Source: Desulfovibrio sp. TomC
GTDB lineage: Bacteria > Desulfobacterota > Desulfovibrionia > Desulfovibrionales > Desulfovibrionaceae
Assembly (NCBI RefSeq): GCF_000801335.2
Contig: NZ_JSEH01000004.1
Span: forward strand, 124,001 to 188,000
Direction: 5' to 3'
Length of the DNA stretch: 64,000 nucleotides
Under the pieces are notes generated by a model, which was not told where the DNA came from, made no database searches, and was given only the letters and a program-made list of their open reading frames with translations. Position 1 is the stretch's first letter. Each line of letters begins with the position of its first letter. Positions 24,484-33,408 of this stretch are shown in pieces. A program made the translations under genes and the position numbers.

Positions 24484-26934
24484 CTACTTGGCCGGTTCCT
24501 TTGCCGGGGAGTCGTCGCCCGAGGGCGGCACGGCGTCCGCAGCGGAGTCGAGGGCCAGACGTCTGTAGCGGACGGCCAGGGGACGGGCGTCGGTCGGCGA
24601 AAAGGCATGCGCTCCGCGATTGGCCTGGGTCCAGGCCAGGGTCACCACGTTTTCTCCGGGCTTGGCGGCAAAGGTGATTTCGCCGCTCCCCGGCCCGGTG
24701 GCCAGATCAATAGCGGCGACGGCCACGCCGTTGACCGACACCGTGCCGCGCTGGCCGGGCAGCGGGCTGTCTGCGGCATAGCGCAGGATGACGGGACCGG
24801 CATGGTCCCTGGCAAAGGTCAGGGTGGAGACGTCATAGCCCCAGCGAAAGACTCCCCCGGCCTCGTCCGGCATGGGAACGTCCAGGCCGTGTTCGGCAAC
24901 GCGCAGCGTGCGGCTGTGCAGGCGATTGTCCTCAGGGACGACATAGGCCTGGACCGAGGCCAGCCGGACCTGCTCCAGCGGATTGTCGATCCGGTTGGCC
25001 CGGTCGCCGGAAACATAGGGCCGCAGGCGCACATCCATGGTTGTAAACGGGACTTTGGCTGTTGTTTGCAGAAACAGCGGGCCAGTCACCTCCTGCCCCG
25101 CAAGAGCGGCGAGACTGGCATAGGGGGCATGGTCAAAGCGCACGTCAATGCCCAGCCGGTTGCCCGGGCGGTGCATCCGGGCGTCGACCACCAGATAGAC
25201 CGGACCAGGGGGAAAGGGCGAGGGCGAAACAAAGCGGAGGGTGATTTCGCCCTCCTGGCCGGTCAGGGCCGGGCACATCCAGAACTGGTCCTGGTCGGCA
25301 AAGAAACGGATGCGGCGCAGGGAATGGACGTGGCGCAAAAAGGTGTGGGGCGGCAGGCCCAGCGTGCCGGCGTAGGGCGTGCTCGGACTCCAGTCGATCT
25401 GTCCGGTGCGCAGGATCAGGGCTCTATACAGCGGCATGTTGCCCGATGGGCCGGCAAAAGGCGGCGGCAGGGGGGCGTCGCGGACAAAGGCAAACGCGGG
25501 CTCCGGGGTCACGTGGGCGAGCATCTTGGAGAAAAAGAACAGGTTCACCTGCTTCTGCTCCGGGGTTACGGCATAGTCGGCCAGGCTCCCGGCCGGGGTC
25601 GCGGCCCGCATATACCAGTCTACAGCTCCGGCCGCAAAATTATCGTCAAAGATGACAAACGATTGGCTGTCGGTGTTGGCAGCCAGGATATGGGCGATAC
25701 GCTTGTAGCGTTCCTGGTTGTCGTGCCAGGCGTCGCAGACGGCGGCGTCGGGATGGTAGAAGGCCCGGCCGTCGCGTAGCACGAACACGCCGCCAAGAAC
25801 AGCCAACAGGACCAGGACGCTCCAATTGCTGCGAAGCGCCCGGGGCAGGAGATGGGTGCATGCCGCGGCCAGACAGGCAAACAGGAGCGGCAGGGCGTAG
25901 CTGAGGTGTACCGGGGTGAAGTGGCCGGTGTAGCGGATGGCCAGGAGCAGGAGCGGGAAGGCAGTGGTAAGCAGCAGGCAGCACAAGGCCCGGCCGGGGT
26001 TGGCGCGCCACAGCCGGAGAAGTCCCAGGGACATGGCGGCCGCCGGCAACAGCCACAGCCGCTGTCCGTCAAAATAGCCGAAGTTGAAAAACTGCAGCAG
26101 TTGGAACGTCAGCTTGGACGTCGTGACGCCAAGGTCCCCGGAGGCCTGGATGAAGGCACTGGCGTAGGACTGGGTGTGCAGCCATTTGACGCTGGCCAGA
26201 AAGGCCAGGGAGGGCAAGGCCGTGACCACGCTGCCGACGGCGAACAGCAGGATGTCGCGCACCGGGGTGACGCCCAGTCGCGTCAGCCGGGCCGCCACAA
26301 GACATAACCCCTGGCAGGCCATGATGACCAGACCCACGTAGTGCATGGCCACAATGGGGAAATTGACCGCCACAAGCCGCAGGACATCCCGGCGCGTTGG
26401 CGTTGCAATAAGCCTGAAAAGCAGGAGAAAGCCCAGACAGCAGAAGATCTGGATCAGGGCGTAGGGGCGGACCTGTCGGGAGATCCAGATATGCAGGGGG
26501 TTCACGCTGGCCAAGGCCATGGCGGTCGTGGCCATAAGCCGGGAACCGGCCGCCGTGCCCGAACCGAGCCGGGCGGCCACCAGGCCGATCAGCGGAATGC
26601 TGGCAATGCCGGCCAGGGCTGAGGGCAGGCGCACAAAGGCGTCGTTGGCCCAGATCCATTGCAGCAGGTGATTGAACCAGTAATAGAGCGGCGGATGGAT
26701 TTCCACCCGCCAACTCAGATCGGTGAGGTAGGCGAGGGAGTTGGCGGCATGGACCGTGACGAGCATCTCGTCGAACCACTGGGACTGGGCGCCAAGGCCC
26801 CACAGACGCAGCCCGGCCGCCGTGGCCATAATGACGGCCCAGAGGAGCCAGTCGGCCTTGGTGCACTGTTGCGGGACAAGTTTGCGCCAGGAACGTCTTC
26901 CGGGGGAAGCGGCATGTGGAGGGACGACAGACAC
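24484..26934 (-). CDS. GT-C family membrane glycosyltransferase (family 39-like)
   Basis: A large inner-membrane protein of 816 residues. The N-terminal half has about eleven membrane spans. The first periplasmic loop carries the GT-C acidic motif in SQWFDEMLVTVH, followed by EIHPPLYYWFNHLLQ, as in polyprenyl-phosphate-sugar-dependent transferases (PMT/ArnT group). The C-terminal 400 residues are a soluble, beta-rich, presumably periplasmic domain. The start is GTG at 26932-26934 without a clear ribosome site. The acceptor (lipid, glycan or protein) cannot be told. Confidence 0.8.
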   Translation of the reverse strand: MSVVPPHAASPGRRSWRKLVPQQCTKADWLLWAVIMATAAGLRLWGLGAQSQWFDEMLVTVHAANSLAYLTDLSWRVEIHPPLYYWFNHLLQWIWANDAFVRLPSALAGIASIPLIGLVAARLGSGTAAGSRLMATTAMALASVNPLHIWISRQVRPYALIQIFCCLGFLLLFRLIATPTRRDVLRLVAVNFPIVAMHYVGLVIMACQGLCLVAARLTRLGVTPVRDILLFAVGSVVTALPSLAFLASVKWLHTQSYASAFIQASGDLGVTTSKLTFQLLQFFNFGYFDGQRLWLLPAAAMSLGLLRLWRANPGRALCCLLLTTAFPLLLLAIRYTGHFTPVHLSYALPLLFACLAAACTHLLPRALRSNWSVLVLLAVLGGVFVLRDGRAFYHPDAAVCDAWHDNQERYKRIAHILAANTDSQSFVIFDDNFAAGAVDWYMRAATPAGSLADYAVTPEQKQVNLFFFSKMLAHVTPEPAFAFVRDAPLPPPFAGPSGNMPLYRALILRTGQIDWSPSTPYAGTLGLPPHTFLRHVHSLRRIRFFADQDQFWMCPALTGQEGEITLRFVSPSPFPPGPVYLVVDARMHRPGNRLGIDVRFDHAPYASLAALAGQEVTGPLFLQTTAKVPFTTMDVRLRPYVSGDRANRIDNPLEQVRLASVQAYVVPEDNRLHSRTLRVAEHGLDVPMPDEAGGVFRWGYDVSTLTFARDHAGPVILRYAADSPLPGQRGTVSVNGVAVAAIDLATGPGSGEITFAAKPGENVVTLAWTQANRGAHAFSPTDARPLAVRYRRLALDSAADAVPPSGDDSPAKEPAK

Positions 26935-27011
26935 GGCCCAAGGGTAGCGTTTTCCGCGCCTGGCCGCAATGGAGCGCCCGGGGGCACAATACGTCCGTTA
27001 GAGTCCGGGCA

Positions 27012-27042
27012 TGGCGGGAGCACAGGCCGCGTGCTCCCGCCA
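27012..27042 (-). terminator. Hairpin after nadE
   Basis: TGGCGGGAGCAC (27012-27023) and GTGCTCCCGCCA (27031-27042) form a perfect 12-bp stem directly after the nadE stop. No T run follows, so it may act as an mRNA end or processing structure before the downstream glycosyltransferase gene. Confidence 0.6.
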
Positions 27043-27045
27043 CGC

Positions 27046-28806
27046 TTAGGGCTTTTTGTCCGCCTCGCCAGGGCCGCGCTTCGGGGCATAGCGGTTGACG
27101 ATGGGCAGACGCCAGTCCTTGCCAAAGGCGCGCGGCGTGATCTTCGGCCCCGGCGGACTTTGGCGGCGCTTGTATTCGTTGCGGTCCACCAGCCGCGTCA
27201 CCCGGTCGACCACGGCCGCGTCCAGGCCGCGCTCCACCATGGTTGTCGGCGACAGGCCAAGCTCCACATAGGCCCTGAGCACCGGATCGAGGACGTCGTA
27301 TTCCGGCAGCGAATCCGAATCCTTCTGGTTGGGCCGCAGTTCCGCCGTGGGCGGTTTGACCAGCACGCGCTCGGGAATGAGATCCAGGCCGGCCTGTTCG
27401 TTGCGCCAGCGGCAGACGGCATAGACCAGGGTCTTGGGCACGTCTTTTATGACCGCATAGCCGCCGGCCGTGTCGCCGTAGAGGGTGGAATAGCCGACGC
27501 CCACCTCGGACTTGTTGCCCGTGGTCAGGACGAGGCGGCCGAATTTGTTGGAAAGGGCCATTAAAAGCGTGCCCCGGATGCGCGGTTGCAGGTTCTCCTC
27601 GGTGACGTCAAAGGGGCGGTCGCCGAAAAGCGGGGCCAGGGCCTGGAGAAAGGCCTGGAAAATCGGTTCGATGACCACGGTTTTGCACTCGATGCCGAGC
27701 CGCGCGGCCAGGGCCTCGGCGTCTTCCAGGCTGTCGTCGGAGGAAAACCGGGTGGGCATGGCCACGCCCAGCACATTGTGCGGCCCCAGGGCGTCAGCGG
27801 CGATAACCGCGGTCAGGGACGAATCAATGCCGCCGGACAGTCCCAGGGTGACGCCGGTAAAACCGGATTTGCGCACATAGTCCCGGGTGGCGACGACCAG
27901 GGCACGGTAGACTTCCTCAAGCGGCCCGAGGCAGGGGGCGATGGCCGGTTCGGCCAGTCGGGGGCGGGGTACAGCCGGCAGATCCGGCAGGAACACCCGG
28001 GCCGGACAACCGGCCGGGACCGGTTCCCATTTGCGGCAGCGCGGGTCCAGGAGGCGTTGCCGGGTGGGCTGGTCGATGTCGAGGTCGCAAACGAGCAGGT
28101 CTTCCGTAAATTGCGGCCCCCGGGCCAGAAGGACGCCGTCCGGGCCGAAGACCAGACTTTGGCCGTCAAAAACCAGCTCGTCCTGGCCGCCCACGAGATT
28201 GGCGTAGGCCACAAAGGCCCCGTTGTCCGCCGCCCGGGTGGCCAGCATGCGTTGGCGCGAAACCCCTTTGTCCATATGGTAGGGCGAGGCTGAAATGTTG
28301 ATGAGCAGCCGCGCTCCGCCATGTTTGGCCTGTTCCGTGGGCGGACCGTCGGGATACCAGATGTCCTCGCAAACGCTCACCCCGAAGACGAGGCCGGCCC
28401 GGTCGTAGACCGTGGTCCCCCGGCCCGTGGCAAAATAGCGGTTCTCATCGAACACGCCGTAATTAGGCAGGAAGCGTTTGGCCGAAACCCCGGCCAGGGT
28501 CCCGTCATGGGCGGTGACGGCGGCATTGACCAGATCGCCGTCGAGCCAGGGACAGCCGAAAATGACGGTCGTGCCCCGGCTGGCCCGGACGATGTCCTGG
28601 GCGGCGGCCATGCAGGCGGCCACGAAATCGGGCTTGAGGAGCAGATCTTCCGGTGGGTAGCCTGAGACGGCCATTTCCGGGAAAACGATGATATCGGCCC
28701 CGGCGGCTTTGGCCGCATCGAGTTGGGCGAGGATGGCGGCGGCATTGCCGCCGACGTCGCCCACAGTGGGGTTGATCTGGCTAAGGGCCAAGCGCAACGT
28801 GGCCAT
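27046..28806 (-). CDS. nadE: Glutamine-dependent NAD+ synthetase
   Basis: Amidates nicotinic acid adenine dinucleotide to NAD+ using glutamine. The N-terminal nitrilase-type glutaminase has Glu in FPEMAVSGYPPEDLL, Lys in KRFLPNYGVFDE and Cys in GVSVCEDIWYP. The C-terminal synthetase has the PP-loop LGLSGGIDSSL and TTGNKSEVGVGYSTLYGD. At 586 residues it is a complete two-domain enzyme. The ATG has CAAGGAGGCCGGAA upstream. Confidence 0.96.
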   Translation of the reverse strand: MATLRLALSQINPTVGDVGGNAAAILAQLDAAKAAGADIIVFPEMAVSGYPPEDLLLKPDFVAACMAAAQDIVRASRGTTVIFGCPWLDGDLVNAAVTAHDGTLAGVSAKRFLPNYGVFDENRYFATGRGTTVYDRAGLVFGVSVCEDIWYPDGPPTEQAKHGGARLLINISASPYHMDKGVSRQRMLATRAADNGAFVAYANLVGGQDELVFDGQSLVFGPDGVLLARGPQFTEDLLVCDLDIDQPTRQRLLDPRCRKWEPVPAGCPARVFLPDLPAVPRPRLAEPAIAPCLGPLEEVYRALVVATRDYVRKSGFTGVTLGLSGGIDSSLTAVIAADALGPHNVLGVAMPTRFSSDDSLEDAEALAARLGIECKTVVIEPIFQAFLQALAPLFGDRPFDVTEENLQPRIRGTLLMALSNKFGRLVLTTGNKSEVGVGYSTLYGDTAGGYAVIKDVPKTLVYAVCRWRNEQAGLDLIPERVLVKPPTAELRPNQKDSDSLPEYDVLDPVLRAYVELGLSPTTMVERGLDAAVVDRVTRLVDRNEYKRRQSPPGPKITPRAFGKDWRLPIVNRYAPKRGPGEADKKP

Positions 28807-28945
28807 TTCCGGCCTCCTTGTCAGGCAAGTTCCGGGAATCCTTAGCCCGTCTTGGCCCGGCCGGCAACCGCTCAGGCCCTCCCCGTCTCCCGTTGCCGCC
28901 AGGGGGCGCCAGGTTATGCCCTGCCCCCCTTGGTCCCGGACCCAA

Positions 28946-28964
28946 CCTGTGTTACGGTTACAGG
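28946..28964. promoter_or_regulatory. Inverted repeat in the divergent nadE / TPR-methyltransferase spacer
   Basis: CCTGTGTTACGGTTACAGG has CCTGT/ACAGG arms and an inner TGTTAC/GTTACA near-symmetry. It lies within the 270-base divergent spacer and could be an operator. No regulator is assigned. Confidence 0.3.
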
Positions 28965-29076
28965 AAAATCAGGTTTCACGTCCGTAGCGGCAGTGCAAGC
29001 TCCGGGCACAGCCTGCAACGAGACAACGGCGAGGTGGCAGGGCGTATCCCAGGCAACGCATAACCAGGCGGGGTGG

Positions 29077-31437
29077 ATGATGCAGGCGGGCAGGACCCAG
29101 GCGGCCAGGGGACAGTTGAGCCAGACCGAGAAGCAGGATGTTGCGGCCCTGTTTCGAAGCGGCCGACTGACGGAAATCGTCGAACGGGCCACCAACCTGA
29201 CCGCGCGCTATCCTGGCGAGACCTTTGGCTGGAGCGTACTCAGTTCCGCCTTGCTCCGCCAGGGCCGCAGCGAGCAAGCCCTGCCGCCCTTGCGCCGCGC
29301 CCTGGATCTCTCGCCGCACGATGCCGGTCTGCACAGCAACCTCGGTTTGGCGCTGCTTGGCCTGGGGCGAACCGATGAGGCCATGATGAGCTTTACCCGC
29401 GCTCTGGAAATCAGTCCCGCCGCCGTGTCGGCCCACAATCATCTCGGCAATGCCCTGGAGTCGGTCGGGCGTCTGGAAGAGGCGGTCGCCCACTACCAGG
29501 CCTCCTTGGAGGCGTCCCCGGACCAGCCCCATACCTTGTATAATCTGGCCAACGCGCTCTATGCCCTGGGCCGGCCCGAAGAGGCCGTTGTCCGCTACCG
29601 GGCCGCCCTGGCCTTGTCCCCGGAGTATGCCTATGCCCTGGCCAACTGCGGCGTGGCCCTGGCTTCGCTTGGCCGCAGCGTCGAGGCCGAGGATTGCGCC
29701 AGACGGGCCTTGCGCCTCGCCCCGGAGCTGGGCGAGGCCCGGATTCTGCTGATAAACTGTCTGCTTCTGCGCGGGAATCCGGCCGGGGCGCTGGTCGTTG
29801 TCGAAGCCGCCCTGGACGCCGGGGAGAGCCCGGAGATGCGCCGGCTGTTCGTGGCCTGTCTGCGGGGACTGTCCGCGCCGCCCGAGGGGTCGGTGCGCCG
29901 GGAGCGGATTTTGCGCGCCCTGACCGAGCCTTGGGGACGCAGCGCCGAGGTGGCGGCGGCCATTGTCCCCATGCTCGAAGCCGACGTGATCGTTGGCGGC
30001 TGCATGCGCCGGGCCTTGGCGGCCTGGCCCGGCCGACTTGATGCCGCAGCCCTGTATGGTCCCACCGGGCTGGCCAACGTGGTCGGGGATACGCTCTTTC
30101 CTGCCCTGCTCGACGCCGCCCCCATAGCCGCGCCCGGGCTGGAACGCTTTCTCACCCTGGCCCGGGCCGTGCTGCTCGACGCGGCCTTGCACGTTGGTCC
30201 CGTTGTGGTGACGGAGAGCGGCAATGATGACCGCGGACTGGAGTTTTACGCCGCCTTGGCCCGGCAGTGCCGGGTCAACGAATACGTCTTTGCCGTCACG
30301 GCGGCCGAGGAAGCCGGGGCGGCCGAACTGACGGCGCGGCTCCTTGACGCCCTGGCCGGGGACCTGCCTGTGCCGGCCCTGTGGGTCGTGGCCGTGGCTG
30401 CCTTTACCCCGCTCCATGGACTGCCCCAGGCCGAACGCCTGTTGGCCCGGTCCTGGCCCGAGCCGGTAGCCCGGGTGCTGGTCCAGCAGCTCACGGAACA
30501 CATCGAGGAGCAGCGCCTGCGGGGCCGCATCCCCCAGCTGACGCCCATTGAGGACGACGTGTCCCGGTTGGTGCGGCGGCAATATGAGGAAAACCCCTAT
30601 CCGCGCTGGGTGCGACCGGCGCCGATGGGCGAGCCTGTCAGCCTGGCCGCCCATCTGCGGGAGCGCTTCCCCCGGGCTGTTCTGGACAATGTCCCCGACG
30701 GCCCGACCCTGGACGTGCTCATCGCCGGCTGCGGCACAGGGCAGCATTCCCTGGAAACGGCCCGGGTATTTCGGGGAGCAAGCGTCCTGGCTGTGGATTT
30801 GAGCCTGACCAGCCTGTGTTACGCCCGGCGCAAGACCCGGGAACTGGGCGTGGCCAACATCGAATACGCCCAGGCCGACCTGTTGCGTCTTGGCGAACTC
30901 GGCCGGCATTTCGATCTGGTTGAATCCTCGGGCGTGCTGCATCATCTGGCCGATCCGGCCGCTGGCTGGCGGGCGCTCTTGCCTCTGGTGCGCCCGGGGG
31001 GCATCATGCGCATCGGCCTGTACAGCCGTGTGGCCCGCCGCGGGATCAGCCGGGTGCGGGAGATGATCGCGGCCCGGGGGCTGGACGGTTCGCCCGAGAC
31101 GATTCGGGCCTTTCGCCAGGAGCTGCTCGACAGCCCCTGGGAGCCGAGCTGGGGCCGGTATCTGCTGGGGGATTTTTTCAGCATCAGCGGCTGCCGCGAT
31201 CTGCTTTTTCACGTGCAGGAGCACTGTCTGAACCTGCTTGAAATCAAGCGATTTTGCCTGCAAAACGGGCTGGCGGTCCTTGGCGTGGAGGTGGATCCGC
31301 CGGTTGCCGCCGCCTACCGGGCGCGCTTCCCGAGCGACGTGACGGCCACGGATTTGTCCAACTGGCACGCTTTTGAAGAAGACAACCCGGACACCTTTCT
31401 CGAGATGTACCAATTCTGGGTGCAGCGGGTGGGCTAG
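29077..31437 (+). CDS. TPR-repeat / SAM-dependent methyltransferase fusion
   Basis: About 786 residues. N-terminal TPR units (about residues 15-215, e.g. AHNHLGNALESVGRLEEAVA, TLYNLANALYALGRPEEAVV) lead to a middle helical region and then a class I methyltransferase domain (about 520-640) with motif I LDVLIAGCGTGQHS, an acidic post-I VLAVDLS and SSGVLHHL. This architecture is common near O-antigen, flagellin-glycan or secreted-glycan clusters. The long frame opens at 28852; ATGs at 29077 or 29080 behind GGCGGGGTGG are the likely starts. The glycosyltransferase 36 bases downstream supports a glycan role. Confidence 0.82.
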   Translation: MMQAGRTQAARGQLSQTEKQDVAALFRSGRLTEIVERATNLTARYPGETFGWSVLSSALLRQGRSEQALPPLRRALDLSPHDAGLHSNLGLALLGLGRTDEAMMSFTRALEISPAAVSAHNHLGNALESVGRLEEAVAHYQASLEASPDQPHTLYNLANALYALGRPEEAVVRYRAALALSPEYAYALANCGVALASLGRSVEAEDCARRALRLAPELGEARILLINCLLLRGNPAGALVVVEAALDAGESPEMRRLFVACLRGLSAPPEGSVRRERILRALTEPWGRSAEVAAAIVPMLEADVIVGGCMRRALAAWPGRLDAAALYGPTGLANVVGDTLFPALLDAAPIAAPGLERFLTLARAVLLDAALHVGPVVVTESGNDDRGLEFYAALARQCRVNEYVFAVTAAEEAGAAELTARLLDALAGDLPVPALWVVAVAAFTPLHGLPQAERLLARSWPEPVARVLVQQLTEHIEEQRLRGRIPQLTPIEDDVSRLVRRQYEENPYPRWVRPAPMGEPVSLAAHLRERFPRAVLDNVPDGPTLDVLIAGCGTGQHSLETARVFRGASVLAVDLSLTSLCYARRKTRELGVANIEYAQADLLRLGELGRHFDLVESSGVLHHLADPAAGWRALLPLVRPGGIMRIGLYSRVARRGISRVREMIAARGLDGSPETIRAFRQELLDSPWEPSWGRYLLGDFFSISGCRDLLFHVQEHCLNLLEIKRFCLQNGLAVLGVEVDPPVAAAYRARFPSDVTATDLSNWHAFEEDNPDTFLEMYQFWVQRVG

Positions 31438-31473
31438 GGGTGCGTTTTACAGGCAAAAAAATCAGGTCTCTCC

Positions 31474-33039
31474 ATGCGAATCGTTCACTTCGGCCAATTC
31501 CTGCAGGAAGGCTTCAAAGAGATTGGCTGCGAAGTCGTCCCTCTTCAATTGGATGCGACGAAAACGCTGACTGAATGTATTGAGGATACTGGTGTTCAAC
31601 CCGATCTTGTTGTCATAGAATTTTTTGGCCAGACAAGCCTTCCCAAGGAGTTTTTCAACTGCAATTACAAATTAGCTGCCTATTGCATCGATAGCCCACT
31701 CAATGAATACTGGCTTATCCCACTGACGAAGCTCTTTGATTTCGTATATGTTGACCAGCTGTCGTCAGTGTCGAAATTTCGAAGAAATGGCGTTCCGGCG
31801 AAATGGCTTCCCCTGTCCGTGTTACATATGGATTTTCGTCCAACCACGGAGAAGAAGCATTTCATCACGTTTGTCGGGAGGATGACGCCGCACCGGGTCA
31901 AGCGCAATAATCTGATTCAGTATATCCATGAGAGCTTCCCCATCCATGTCGTCGAGGGGATTTCAAGATCTGCTCTGCAAGACGTTTTCGCGGCCTCGCA
32001 AATTGTCCTCAACGAGAACTTTTTTCCCGGACTGAGCATGCGCTGTATCCAGGCGCTGGCTTCTGGATCGTTGTTGCTCACGGAACGCAGCGGATATGGT
32101 GTCAGGCCGCATTTTCTTGAAGGGAAGCATTATATCGGCTATTCCCCAAACGATGTCATTTCCACAATCAAGGCTATTGAACGGTCATACGACAGCTTTG
32201 CCTCTGTCGCATCCTGCGGCCAGGAGGAATGCCGGAGAGGGCACACCAGCGCAAACCGGGCAAAGACGATCCTTGAGGACGTAGCCTCGGGAAAACGGCA
32301 CGTTGTCCCCTCGGTGGATGAAAGGAAATTGCATGAGGCACAAGGCAAATATGCCTCTGCCCTCCGTTTTGGCGGGAAGTATGACGAATCAGTCAAGCTC
32401 CTCGTGGCCGCTGCAAATGTTTCCGATGCGATGCTGTCGCAGGCCTGGTGCGTCCTTGGCAGCATCCATCTCCGGGCCGGGCGTAACGAACCCGGGATTG
32501 CCGCTTTGGAGAAAAGCGCCTCTGCGGCGACAGTTCACGGGGTGATCGCAACCCTGAAGCTGATGCTCTTTTTTGCCGATGATTCCCGTTTTTTTAACTA
32601 TTTGTCCGCGCTTATTTTGAAAATTCAAGCCCTGCGGATGAAACCGAAAAATTTGATGAAATATATACAAAGGCTGCTTGCACATCAGGACACATATTAT
32701 AACAGCTGTCTGTTGGCCTGTGAATTGTTGTTTGCGATGAACATGAATTACGACATCGGCTTTCATAAGTCGCAGAAAGAAGAATATCCAGATTATGCCA
32801 TGGAATATGCAGTCCTCGCTTTTGCAGCACAAAAAACGGTCGAATCACTCGATGCCATCATCAAATGCACGAAAAAGTGCAATTTTGCGCCGGAAGCGCT
32901 GGGCTACATCAAAGAAGCTATTCTCGTCGGGGCTGCATCGGACGAACAGATTGCGCTTTCCGTATCGCTTGCCCGTGAATACTATGATTTTTTGTATGCG
33001 GAAACGACCCTCAAGGCATTGCAGGCGACCATCGCCTAA
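31474..33039 (+). CDS. CgeB-like glycosyltransferase with helical C-terminal domain
   Basis: A 521-residue protein. The first 270 residues follow the CgeB/spore-protein GT-B pattern: MRIVHFGQFLQEG, LAAYCIDSPLNEYWL, FITFVGRMTPHRVKRN and the C-terminal LNENFFPGLSMRCIQALASG, then SLLLTE nucleotide-sugar segment. The remaining 240 residues are helical and TPR-like (EAQGKYASALRFGGKYDESV). Base composition is visibly lower in GC than in its neighbours, suggesting transfer from another genome. It probably adds a sugar in the same pathway as the adjacent TPR-methyltransferase. Confidence 0.78.
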   Translation: MRIVHFGQFLQEGFKEIGCEVVPLQLDATKTLTECIEDTGVQPDLVVIEFFGQTSLPKEFFNCNYKLAAYCIDSPLNEYWLIPLTKLFDFVYVDQLSSVSKFRRNGVPAKWLPLSVLHMDFRPTTEKKHFITFVGRMTPHRVKRNNLIQYIHESFPIHVVEGISRSALQDVFAASQIVLNENFFPGLSMRCIQALASGSLLLTERSGYGVRPHFLEGKHYIGYSPNDVISTIKAIERSYDSFASVASCGQEECRRGHTSANRAKTILEDVASGKRHVVPSVDERKLHEAQGKYASALRFGGKYDESVKLLVAAANVSDAMLSQAWCVLGSIHLRAGRNEPGIAALEKSASAATVHGVIATLKLMLFFADDSRFFNYLSALILKIQALRMKPKNLMKYIQRLLAHQDTYYNSCLLACELLFAMNMNYDIGFHKSQKEEYPDYAMEYAVLAFAAQKTVESLDAIIKCTKKCNFAPEALGYIKEAILVGAASDEQIALSVSLAREYYDFLYAETTLKALQATIA

Positions 33040-33408
33040 ACCGGGGCGTACGTCAGGTTCGCAGCATTGACAGGTCCTGTGCCTGTCTCGAACACCATCG
33101 CCCAAGGGCCTTTGCCGGCCCGGCCAACCGTCTGGGGGAGGGGAGGCGCTTTCCCTGGGGAGAGTGCTTGACGCAAGGCGTCGGTCACGGCGTGCCGGAG
33201 TCCGATGCTTGCAGTTGCGCCGGCTCCTGGGGACTGTCCGGTCGATGCCTGCAAGAGTCGGGATGCGATCCCGGGGACGGGGACGCACGTCTGGGGATGG
33301 CCTTGGCGAGCGGTTGCTCATGGATTGCAATTGCCAAAAAAATAGCGGAGATAAGGGAGCCACTAACACCCAGAATTGGTGGGTGGAAACCGAGTCCGGG
33401 GAGGCGAC
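33040..33408. other. Noncoding spacer before the aminotransferase/MFS operon
   Basis: About 370 bases with no convincing gene. A short frame from the ATG at 33319 (MDCNCQKNSGDKGATNTQNW) runs into the next gene in another frame and lacks a ribosome site. The promoter of the operon starting at 33409 should lie here. Confidence 0.4.

Noticed and set aside
28969-31413. An 814-residue minus-strand frame opposite the TPR-methyltransferase
   Set aside because: No domain is recognisable and there is no ribosome site; the plus-strand frame has TPR and SAM motifs.
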